From Bacillus sp. MM2020_4 (GTDB lineage: Bacteria > Bacillota > Bacilli > Bacillales > Cytobacillaceae), in assembly GCF_011250555.1 (NCBI RefSeq), contig NZ_JAANMZ010000020.1, forward strand, positions 1 through 64,000: a stretch of DNA of 64,000 bases, read 5' to 3'. The translations under genes were made by a program, and so were the position numbers. Under the pieces are notes generated by a model. It searched no databases. It was given only the letters and a program-made list of their open reading frames with translations, and was not told the DNA's origin. Below, in pieces: positions 1-6,821 of this stretch. Positions within the stretch are counted from its first letter, which is position 1, and each line of letters opens with the position of its first letter.

Positions 1-49
1 TTTGTATCATAATACCCACCCGTTAAAATTGATACTATAATTATACAGC

Positions 50-98
50 AAAAAAGGTATAATTCCCTCAATGAATGAGGTATTATACCCTTTTTACA
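50..98 (-). terminator. Terminator of the cold-shock gene
   Basis: On the minus strand a long stem (GGTATAAT/ATTATACC core, with an inner CCTCA/TGAGG pairing) is followed by six Ts. It lies about 60 bases past the csp stop. The A-rich other flank may make it bidirectional. Confidence 0.8.
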
Positions 99-156
99 TT
101 TTTTAGGTGGACTTTTTCAGTGCCCTCCATTACAGGGTCTGTTTTCTTGGCAGGTC

Positions 157-357
157 TTATGCTTTCCGAACGTTAACCGCTTGCGGTCCACGTTGTCCAT
201 TTTCAATATCAAATGTGACCTCTTGACCTTCATCTAAGGTTTTATATCCTTCGCCTTGAATCGCTGAGAAATGAACGAATACGTCATCTCCACCTTCACG
301 CTCAATGAATCCAAACCCTTTTTCACCGTTAAACCATTTTACCTTACCATGTTCCAT
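157..357 (-). CDS. Cold-shock protein, CspB/CspD family (66 aa)
   Basis: Single OB-fold, single-stranded nucleic acid-binding protein that acts as an RNA chaperone in the cytoplasm. The RNP1-like motif KGFGFIE (residues 13-19) and RNP2-like motif DVFVHF (about 25-30) are intact, and 66 aa is the normal family length. The frame stays open 31 codons further upstream, but the ATG at 357 has a clear AGGAGG site (367-373) and begins with the family's usual GKVKWFN stretch, so the longer form was rejected. It is a single gene with its own terminator. A perfect hairpin sits just upstream of the ribosome site. Identity as CspB versus CspD is not settled. Confidence 0.95.
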   Translation of the reverse strand: MEHGKVKWFNGEKGFGFIEREGGDDVFVHFSAIQGEGYKTLDEGQEVTFDIENGQRGPQAVNVRKA

Positions 358-375
358 TTCTTTGTAGCCTCCTAG

Positions 376-392
376 CATGTAACAATTACATG
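376..392 (-). promoter_or_regulatory. Hairpin in the csp leader next to the ribosome site
   Basis: CATGTAA and TTACATG form perfect 7-bp arms around a 3-base loop, ending three bases before the AGGAGG of csp. Cold-shock mRNAs often have structured leaders that tune translation with temperature; that this hairpin does so is inference. Confidence 0.35.
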
Positions 393-473
393 ATTTTGCA
401 AAATATACTTGCCCAATTATTTTTACCCATAAATTATCGTCATATACCAAAAAAAAGCTAAAAAGTAATTTTT

Positions 474-1229
474 TTATCTATGAAGAACCCATTTATGAAT
501 TGCTTGGGCCACGCCATCCTCTTCATTTGTTCCAGTAACCCAGTCTGCTGCCTCTTTTACTACATCCTGTGCATTCCCCATGGCTACACCAAGACCTGCT
601 TCTTTAATCATCATTAAGTCATTGCGGCTGTCGCCACAAGCCATGACATGTCTCATTTCAATTCCGAGACGGCCGCAGACAATACCCAGGCCTTTCGCTT
701 TATTAATTCCAAACGGATTGACCTCAATATTCTTTAAGGTGGAATTACTTATCTCGAATTCGCCCTTTGCCTCCAATTCCTTTAGAATAAGCTCCCTTGT
801 AGCATCATCATCAATATTGAAGCCAAATTTTAACCATTCCATTGTATGTACGTCCTCAGGCATTTCATCGTGCCAATTCCGTTCCGTGCTGATCGCCCAA
901 AACTTTGTTTTATGCTGTTTTGTTAGTTCCCACATCCATGCAATTGATTCTGCTTTCACTAAATTCCTTTCGACCAGCTCCCGTTTTTCATCCCAGATTT
1001 CACTGCCATTAACGGTCACCAAATACGATGTCAGTTCCAGCGCATCTGCATGTTCTCGACTTGTTTTTAATGACCGACCTGTACTTAGAACCACATAGAT
1101 TCCCTTCTCCTGAGCCGCTTTAATTGCCTGCCGATTCGCTTCTGATATCTCACCCTTGTTGTTTAAAAGAGTACCATCCATATCAAGTGCAACTAATTTA
1201 ATGTCACTATCGTTTTTAAAATTCTCCAT
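474..1229 (-). CDS. Cof-type HAD-IIB hydrolase (251 aa)
   Basis: Predicted phosphatase of the haloacid dehalogenase superfamily, Cof/IIB branch, acting on small phosphorylated metabolites such as sugar phosphates or flavin precursors; the substrate cannot be read from sequence. Motif I DMDGT is at residues 16-20 (nucleophile D16, acid D18), a Lys-containing INKAKGL segment follows the cap, and motif [11 protein letters not shown] lies near residue 200. The protein is slightly shorter than the usual 260-290 aa. The ATG at 1229 has only a distant GAGGAAGG, so the start is less certain than the frame. It lies upstream of csp on the same strand, 116 bases away. Confidence 0.88.
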   Translation of the reverse strand: MENFKNDSDIKLVALDMDGTLLNNKGEISEANRQAIKAAQEKGIYVVLSTGRSLKTSREHADALELTSYLVTVNGSEIWDEKRELVERNLVKAESIAWMWELTKQHKTKFWAISTERNWHDEMPEDVHTMEWLKFGFNIDDDATRELILKELEAKGEFEISNSTLKNIEVNPFGINKAKGLGIVCGRLGIEMRHVMACGDSRNDLMMIKEAGLGVAMGNAQDVVKEAADWVTGTNEEDGVAQAIHKWVLHR

Positions 1230-1342
1230 ATGTTGTAAATAACACCTTCCTCTTGTTTACTTCCTTTAGCGTACACTTTTGTTTTCTATTTTTCAAAGAT
1301 TCACCCCTTAATGATTTACATAATATTTTTATGTTTAACAAC

Positions 1343-1378
1343 AAAAAAAAAGAATCCTGCATCATTTTAACAGGATCC
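1343..1378 (-). terminator. Terminator of the ABC exporter gene
   Basis: On the minus strand GGATCCTG...CAGGATTC forms a stem followed by nine Ts. It lies beyond repeat copy A, so that repeat is part of the exporter transcript's 3' UTR. Confidence 0.8.
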
Positions 1379-1400
1379 AGCTGTATGAGATACGATAGTA

Positions 1401-1452
1401 AAAATTTCGACTTTGAGAATGGCCAGGTTCAGGCGCCTTGCGCTTTTCTTAG
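1401..1452. repeat. Dispersed intergenic repeat, copy A (internally deleted)
   Basis: Shares TTTCGACTTTGAGAAT at its left end and CTTGCGCTTTTCTTA at its right end with the copies at 33520-33690 and 56507-56570, but the middle is missing. The right end lies two bases beyond the stop codon of the ABC exporter gene. Confidence 0.65.
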
Positions 1453-1453
1453 G

Positions 1454-3172
1454 TTATTGCCGTTGAAATTGAGCTCGGTGAAGATTAGCAAAAATACCGT
1501 CCTGTTCAATTAATTCATCATGACGGCCTTCTTCGGCAATTCCCTCTTCTGTTACAACCACAATCCGGTCTGCATTACGAATGGTTGCGAGCCTGTGGGC
1601 AATAATGAGGGTGGTTCTATTTTGCGCAAGCTCTGTCAAGGCCTCTTGGATCACCATTTCTGTTTCTGTATCAAGTGCTGAAGTGGCTTCGTCCAGAATC
1701 AAGATAGGCGGATTTTTTAAAAACATACGGGCAATCGCAATACGTTGTTTTTGACCACCGGAAAGCTTTAACCCTCGTTCGCCAATCTGTGTCTCGTAAC
1801 CATCCGGCAATGACGCAATAAACTTTTCTAGGTGTGCACGGCGTGCCGCCTCAGTAATTTCCGCATCGGTTGCATGCTGTTTCCCGTAAGCAATATTTTC
1901 ACGGAGTGTCCCGGTAAACAGAAATACATCCTGTTGTACAATCCCAATTTGAGAACGCAATGATTTTTTTGTCATGTTGCGGATATCTAGACCATCAATG
2001 TAAATGCCACCTTCATTGACATCATAAAATCGCGGAATCAAGGAGCAAATCGTTGTTTTACCCGCTCCTGACGGCCCAACAAAGGCTACAGTCTCACCAG
2101 AACGAATGGTTAAATTAATATTTTCTAGGACTGATTTGTGTCGATCGTAACGGAAGGAAACCTCTTTAAACAGGATATTGCCTTTAAGTGTTTCCACCTC
2201 AACCGCATCCTCTGTATCCTTTACTTCCGGTTCCGAATCAATCAATTCAATAAAACGTTTAAAACCCGCCATTCCTTTCGGATACAACTCCATTATGGCA
2301 CTGATTTTATCAATTGGTTTAAAGAGGACATTAACATAGAGGATAAAGCCTACTAATTCCCCATATGTAAGCTGTCCCGAAAAGCTTAACCAGGCACCAT
2401 AGACAAGAACGATAATCGTAATGAGCCTTGTCATCATATAAATCCCTGAAAGGCTGTAAGACATGACACGATAGCCGCCTAACTTAGCCCCGCGATAGCG
2501 TTGATTATTCTGTTTAAACCTACTAATCTCAAACTCTTCATTCGTAAATGATTGCACAACACGGCTACCGGAAACACTATCCTCAACGCGTGCGTTGACG
2601 TCCGCAATGCTTGAATACATTTGACTCCATGCCTTGTTCATTTTTAAATTACAAACCACAACCAAGATCATCAAAAAGGGCAGAATGATCACGGCTACCA
2701 GTGACAATTTCACATTAATCGTCATCATGATCCAGAATGCGCCAATAAACGTCATCAACGCTATAAAGACATCCTCCGGTCCATGGTGGGCAAGTTCCCC
2801 TAAGTCGAACAAATCATTGGTAATTCTACTCATGATATGACCTGTTTTCGTATTGTCGAAAAAACGAAATGATTGTTTCTGAACATGCTCAAACAATTCT
2901 TGCCGCATATCGGTTTCAATATTAATTCCGAGCTTATGCCCCCAATAATTCACAATATATTGCAGGAATGTACTTATTAAATAAACGAGGAAAAGGCCAA
3001 TACTCACGGTAACGATCGTTTTCCAATCACCCCCGGGGAGCAAATCATCAATAAACCATCCAACCGCAAGCGGGAAGGCTAATTCAAGGATAGCAACAAC
3101 CACAGCACTGCTGAAATCCAATAGGAACAGCCGTTTATGCGGCCGATAATATGAAAAAAAACGTTGAATCAT
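1454..3172 (-). CDS. ABC exporter, fused membrane and ATPase domains (572 aa)
   Basis: Half-size ABC exporter expected to homodimerise in the membrane and use ATP to extrude a lipid, drug or peptide. Residues 1-300 hold about six transmembrane segments. The ATPase domain has Walker A GPSGAGKTT (366-374), Q-loop around Q414, signature LSGGQ (470-474), Walker B LILDEA (491-496) and H-loop H526, so it should be catalytically active. The ATG has an AAGGAGA site nine bases upstream. It is monocistronic, with a repeat element and terminator directly after the stop. It resembles the MsbA/BmrA/YfiB group; the substrate is unknown. Confidence 0.93.
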   Translation of the reverse strand: MIQRFFSYYRPHKRLFLLDFSSAVVVAILELAFPLAVGWFIDDLLPGGDWKTIVTVSIGLFLVYLISTFLQYIVNYWGHKLGINIETDMRQELFEHVQKQSFRFFDNTKTGHIMSRITNDLFDLGELAHHGPEDVFIALMTFIGAFWIMMTINVKLSLVAVIILPFLMILVVVCNLKMNKAWSQMYSSIADVNARVEDSVSGSRVVQSFTNEEFEISRFKQNNQRYRGAKLGGYRVMSYSLSGIYMMTRLITIIVLVYGAWLSFSGQLTYGELVGFILYVNVLFKPIDKISAIMELYPKGMAGFKRFIELIDSEPEVKDTEDAVEVETLKGNILFKEVSFRYDRHKSVLENINLTIRSGETVAFVGPSGAGKTTICSLIPRFYDVNEGGIYIDGLDIRNMTKKSLRSQIGIVQQDVFLFTGTLRENIAYGKQHATDAEITEAARRAHLEKFIASLPDGYETQIGERGLKLSGGQKQRIAIARMFLKNPPILILDEATSALDTETEMVIQEALTELAQNRTTLIIAHRLATIRNADRIVVVTEEGIAEEGRHDELIEQDGIFANLHRAQFQRQ

Positions 3173-3258
3173 AGATAATCTCCTTTTTTCTTAAATAGCA
3201 ATACTAGGATTATATGAGAAAAATATGTACAATTTCAAGTATTATGAAAGTTCGGCGC

Positions 3259-3290
3259 AAAAAAACACTTGGCAGCATATGCCCCAAGTG
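3259..3290 (-). terminator. Terminator of the HesB-like gene
   Basis: CACTTGG/CCAAGTG stem followed on the minus strand by seven Ts, ten bases after the stop codon. Confidence 0.85.
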
Positions 3291-3300
3291 CTCCTTTATC

Positions 3301-3606
3301 TTAATGGTGATGATGGTGTGCGCCTTTTGCAGGATTGGTAATCAACCATTCTTCCTTTGGTACATGGAAAAATTGAATCCAGATATCCTCTAGGTATTCA
3401 TTATTTTTCTCAAGAATAAAGTCAAGTTCCTTATCCGTATGAACCACGTCATCATTTTCTGTTGGCGTATCAAGCATCAAATCATAGTGTGCATGATCCC
3501 CGTGAACGCTGGTGACGTAAACTCGGAACAGTTTATCCTGTGCCTCTTCTTGTTCTAACATTTTTTTCAATGCTTTTGCAGCATTGCGATTAATTTTCAC
3601 CTTCAT
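3301..3606 (-). CDS. HesB/IscA-family-like protein without cysteines (101 aa)
   Basis: Small cytoplasmic protein whose length and N-terminal pattern (short strand, then a helix like that of YneR/YqkB relatives) suggest the HesB/IscA fold. A-type Fe-S carriers hold their cluster with three Cys residues; this protein has no Cys at all, so classical cluster transfer is not expected. It ends in a natural run of five His (residues 97-101), preceded by a small Gly/Ala hinge, which could bind Ni, Zn or Fe. The ATG has an AGGAGAT site. Stand-alone transcript with its own terminator. Family assignment is tentative. Confidence 0.6.
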   Translation of the reverse strand: MKVKINRNAAKALKKMLEQEEAQDKLFRVYVTSVHGDHAHYDLMLDTPTENDDVVHTDKELDFILEKNNEYLEDIWIQFFHVPKEEWLITNPAKGAHHHHH

Positions 3607-3711
3607 TTTAAGATCTCCTCTATTATGTATTCCTTAAATATTATCCCACTATTATCTTAAAATAGACAGTTTCTAGCTTTAATACCGGCAATACCTTGAA
3701 TATTCTTATTT

Positions 3712-4425
3712 TTATTTTGGATTATTTCTCCTTTTTGTCTTGACCAATTGATAACCGATAAAGGCGACATATAGGGGTATAGCCACATAAATAAAATAGG
3801 GGAATCGGTGTTGCTCTTTTTTGAAAACAATGTATATGGCATATCCTAAAAACAGGGTAATGATTATTCCGTATTTCGGCAACGGAATATCCTTTAAACT
3901 AGGGATTTTTATCGTACTTACCATCAAATAGCAAAGCAAAAAGAAGGCAATAACAAAAATAAAGCCAGCCATTTTGCCATGGAACAGTGTTAACAGGGTT
4001 AACACTCCGCCCGCAGCCGTAATCGGTACACCTGTAAAATACTTTAATGAAGATTTCACCGCATTGATGTTGAATCTGGCCAAGCGGTATGCCCCGAATA
4101 AAGGAAATAGACCTGCCACCGCCATCCCCAACACGCCAAAGGAAGAAAAGTAGGAATAATAGGCCATCATCGCCGGTGCAACACCGAATGTAACAATGTC
4201 TGCTAAGGAGTCAAGTTCCTTCCCTAAATCACTTTCCACTCGGAGCATTCTGGCAATTCGGCCATCCATACTATCAAGCATCATCCCAATTAAAATCAAG
4301 ATTGCTGCATTCTTGTAATCCCCTTGTGCCGAATACATAACCGATAAAAATCCAAAAAAAAGATTAGCTAAAGTAAATAAATTTGGAATACTGTTTCTAA
4401 TAATAAAGACCACTCCACTTTTCAA
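3712..4425 (-). CDS. pssA: CDP-diacylglycerol-serine O-phosphatidyltransferase (237 aa)
   Basis: Integral membrane enzyme making phosphatidylserine from CDP-diacylglycerol and serine, the precursor of phosphatidylethanolamine. The complete CDP-alcohol phosphotransferase signature DG-x2-AR-x8-G-x3-D-x3-D spans residues 54-76, with all metal-binding Asp present. Six to eight hydrophobic segments follow. At 237 aa it is longer than B. subtilis PssA (177 aa), the extra length being at both ends. The start is TTG at 4425 with no clear ribosome site; a GTG four codons in is an alternative. It is last in an apparent gtrA-pap2-pssA operon (gaps of 10 and 26 bases). The family motif is shared with other CDP-alcohol transferases, so serine specificity is inference. 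Confidence 0.82.
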   Translation of the reverse strand: MKSGVVFIIRNSIPNLFTLANLFFGFLSVMYSAQGDYKNAAILILIGMMLDSMDGRIARMLRVESDLGKELDSLADIVTFGVAPAMMAYYSYFSSFGVLGMAVAGLFPLFGAYRLARFNINAVKSSLKYFTGVPITAAGGVLTLLTLFHGKMAGFIFVIAFFLLCYLMVSTIKIPSLKDIPLPKYGIIITLFLGYAIYIVFKKEQHRFPYFIYVAIPLYVAFIGYQLVKTKRRNNPK

Positions 4426-4451
4426 TTACCGGGCGTTACTAATCGAACTAA

Positions 4452-5117
4452 TTATATGCCCGCTCTTTTATATTTCTGTTGATACCGCTTTTCTTGGTAA
4501 TATTGAAAAAACCATATCGCCGTTGTTAACCAAAACCCGCTTGCAAGATATCCCCCCATTATATCACTCGGAAAATGGACACCAAGGTAAATCCGACTAA
4601 TCCCAATAGCGAGAATCATAAAACTGCTGCAAACGATAAGGACACTTCGCCCCCATTTACTCGGAATATGACGCCATAGTAAAAATGTGAGAATTACATA
4701 TACCGTGAAGGCATTCATGGCATGTCCACTTGGATAGCTGTATCCTGAAATATCAATCAAACGATGAAAATCAGGGCGTACCCGTTTAAAAATATGCTTT
4801 AAAATACCGTTTAAGACAGCTGAACCAATAATTACAGACATAAATAGAATAAGTTCCGAACGGTGATGTAATACTTTATATAGAAAAAATACAAATAAGA
4901 TAATCAGGACTGTCACAAATGGCGCCGATCCAATGAAGGTAAAAAACTCCATAACCTTTGTTAAAACAGGTGTCTCCTGTCCTTGAATAAAGGCAATCAC
5001 ACGATTATCAAAATGGATAATTTTTTTGTCGCTAATCAATAAGGATACTAGACTAAAACCAATAACACAAATTGTACTGATGAAGAAAGCAATGATAAGA
5101 TTCGATTTTAAATTCAT
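4452..5117 (-). CDS. PAP2-family membrane phosphatase (221 aa)
   Basis: Membrane phosphatase of the type-2 phosphatidic acid phosphatase superfamily; likely substrates are phosphatidate, phosphatidylglycerophosphate or undecaprenyl diphosphate. The three catalytic motifs are complete: K107-x6-R114-P115, PSGH at 129-132 and S174-R-x3-G-x-H181-x3-D185. About six transmembrane helices place the active site on the outer face of the membrane. It sits between a GtrA-like flippase gene and pssA, which fits a role in lipid or lipid-linked sugar carrier recycling. Which lipid it acts on cannot be told. Confidence 0.9.
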   Translation of the reverse strand: MNLKSNLIIAFFISTICVIGFSLVSLLISDKKIIHFDNRVIAFIQGQETPVLTKVMEFFTFIGSAPFVTVLIILFVFFLYKVLHHRSELILFMSVIIGSAVLNGILKHIFKRVRPDFHRLIDISGYSYPSGHAMNAFTVYVILTFLLWRHIPSKWGRSVLIVCSSFMILAIGISRIYLGVHFPSDIMGGYLASGFWLTTAIWFFQYYQEKRYQQKYKRAGI

Positions 5118-5127
5118 ACTACGTCCT

Positions 5128-5559
5128 CTATATTTTATTCTTCATGCACACTTTAGAACTATTTTTGGGAAATACAAACACCCTTTGACCAAAATAATTT
5201 AAAAAAGTGTACATTCCCGTTCCGACCAAAACAGCAAAATCTATTATGACCTTGTCATTAAACAGCTCATTCGCATGAAACAGCCATACCACAAGTCGTT
5301 CACCTACTTGATAGGAAATAAAATAACAGCACAAAATGACAATTACAAAACGAACGGCACTCGTTGACACAGAATTTTGGCTCTGAAAGGTAAATTTCCG
5401 ATTCAAGAAATAACTTACAATGGCTCCGACTGAATTCCCAAGAAAAGTGGACATCCAATACGTGAGGCCTAATGCATGTAAAAATAAATACATAAAAGAT
5501 AAGCCTACTATCGTATTTACGATCCCTACTATAATAAAACGAACAAATGAATACCTCAT
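5128..5559 (-). CDS. GtrA-family membrane protein (143 aa)
   Basis: Four-helix membrane protein of the GtrA family, members of which help move polyprenyl-linked sugars across the membrane for cell-surface glycosylation. Seen here: N-terminal RFIIVGIVNT, the SFLNRKFTF-like turn (YFLNRKFTF) after helix 2, and two further hydrophobic helices. The start ATG at 5559 has an AGGTGATGAA site. First gene of an apparent operon with pap2 and pssA. Confidence 0.88.
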   Translation of the reverse strand: MRYSFVRFIIVGIVNTIVGLSFMYLFLHALGLTYWMSTFLGNSVGAIVSYFLNRKFTFQSQNSVSTSAVRFVIVILCCYFISYQVGERLVVWLFHANELFNDKVIIDFAVLVGTGMYTFLNYFGQRVFVFPKNSSKVCMKNKI

Positions 5560-5644
5560 TTCATCACCTATAAACCGTAAGAGCGGTCAATGATTTCAAC
5601 TTTCATTATTGTACCCTAAAAGTTAACAAATAGAAATGGTTTTA

Positions 5645-5675
5645 AGCGGGCCAAAGCAAGTAGCTTTGCCCGTTA
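5645..5675 (-). terminator. Possible terminator after the TerC gene
   Basis: CGGGCAAAGC/GCTTTGGCCCG stem with a 5-base loop, 20 bases past the TerC stop. The following minus-strand bases (CTTAAAACC) are only weakly T-rich. Confidence 0.4.
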
Positions 5676-5696
5676 ATCCCAACGTCCTTTTCCTTT

Positions 5697-6473
5697 TCAC
5701 AAGACTTTTTCGGTCTTTCTTTGTGGATGATCCTTTGAAAAAAACCACCCTGCAGCTGCAATCCCCACTAAAACTAGATAAAAACTTACCTTCCATTCTG
5801 TTGAATGGGCAAAATCTTCACTAAGAATCGCTAATGACGGATGTGAAAGGGTATAAACAGCAAGTTTAACACCGACCCAACCGACAATTGTAAAGGCCGC
5901 GATTTCAAGACCAGGCCTTTTCTCTAGCAGCTTCACAAACTGGTTGGCAGCAAAACGCATGATGATCAATCCGATAATACCTCCGGCAAAGATCACTAAG
6001 AACTTACCACCGTCAAGCCCCCCAATATTGGGAAGTTTTGTGTCTGGAAGAACCACTGCCATCGCAACCGCTGCAAGAATAGAATCAACGGCGAAAGCAA
6101 TATCCGCTATTTCTACCTTGAATACAGTCGTCCAAAATCCTCCAGCCTTCCGTAATACCTTCTCCTCTTTTTTGCCTGTTTTCCCTCTCATGACTTTCCG
6201 GAAAATATGATTACTTGCCATGAATAATAAATATAATGCCCCAATTGCTTGAACCTGCCAGACATCAACAAGAAATGAAATCACAAATAATGACGCAAAG
6301 CGGAAGACAAATGCCCCAGCAAGACCATAGAACAATGCTTTTTTCCGCTCTTCCTCAGGTAAATGTTTCACCATAATGGCGAGAACCAAGGCATTATCCG
6401 CTGCCAACAAACCCTCCAAAGCCACCAAAATCAATAATACCCATCCATATTCCAGTAAAAGAGTCAAATCCAT
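5697..6473 (-). CDS. TerC-family membrane protein, probable Mn2+ exporter (258 aa)
   Basis: TerC/YceF/YkoY family protein with seven to nine hydrophobic segments. The family hallmarks are acidic clusters inside helices: EGLLAADNALV in helix 1 (residues 20-30) and EIADIAFAVDS around residue 120. Members in Bacillus export manganese, partly to metallate secreted proteins. The strongest support here is context: a yybP-ykoY Mn2+ riboswitch and terminator lie in its leader, so high Mn2+ should turn it on. The ATG at 6473 follows GGGGGA by about nine bases. Monocistronic. Confidence 0.9.
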   Translation of the reverse strand: MDLTLLLEYGWVLLILVALEGLLAADNALVLAIMVKHLPEEERKKALFYGLAGAFVFRFASLFVISFLVDVWQVQAIGALYLLFMASNHIFRKVMRGKTGKKEEKVLRKAGGFWTTVFKVEIADIAFAVDSILAAVAMAVVLPDTKLPNIGGLDGGKFLVIFAGGIIGLIIMRFAANQFVKLLEKRPGLEIAAFTIVGWVGVKLAVYTLSHPSLAILSEDFAHSTEWKVSFYLVLVGIAAAGWFFSKDHPQRKTEKVL

Positions 6474-6525
6474 CTTTCATTCCCCCAATATGATCTTCAT
6501 TTTCAACAAATACTCCCTCATGCCA

Positions 6526-6561
6526 TAAAAATAGGCCTTTACTTAGATACAGTAAAGGCCT
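6526..6561 (-). terminator. Riboswitch-controlled terminator before terC
   Basis: AGGCCTTTACT/AGTAAAGGCCT forms a perfect 11-bp stem followed on the minus strand by TATTTTT. It lies between the Mn2+ aptamer and the TerC start. The CCTTTACT of its 5' arm is repeated in the 3' strand of the aptamer's P1 helix, giving a simple basis for mutually exclusive folding. Confidence 0.85.
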
Positions 6562-6590
6562 AAAAAAACACAAAAAGACCATTACAGTAA

Positions 6591-6686
6591 AGTAAAGGTC
6601 TTGCTAACAACGTCCATGTTGCCAATAAAGCCGGAGAAATGAATCCTCGAAATGACGACTTTATTGTAGCAGCTACTCCCCTTTAA
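6591..6686 (-). ncRNA. yybP-ykoY manganese riboswitch aptamer
   Basis: On the minus strand the motif order fits the yybP-ykoY class: AAAGGGGAGTAGCTGC, then GTCGTCA, a variable hairpin (GAGGATTCATTTCTCC), CGGCTTTATTGGCAACAT, and the closing TTGTTAGCAAGACCTTT. P1 is AAAGG (6680-6684) with CCTTT (6594-6598). The aptamer senses Mn2+ in known members and switches its downstream gene on. A second small hairpin AGACC...GGTCT (6576-6601) competes with P1. Confidence 0.93.
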
Positions 6687-6821
6687 AAAGGAAATATTTA
6701 ATTACTAATATTATATGATACTTTTAATCATGTGTCAATCTGTATAAATTTTACAACTAAAGAGAAAATAACGTGGAGAACCCTGATACACATATTTTAT
6801 TTACCAGGAGGACTTCGCCTT

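Noticed and set aside
1253-1513. Plus-strand frame of 86 codons over the ABC exporter gene end
   Set aside because: It covers the terminator and repeat copy A, has no ribosome site and no protein-like pattern.
5636-5824. Plus-strand frame near the TerC gene end
   Set aside because: Antisense to TerC for most of its length, without a ribosome site.
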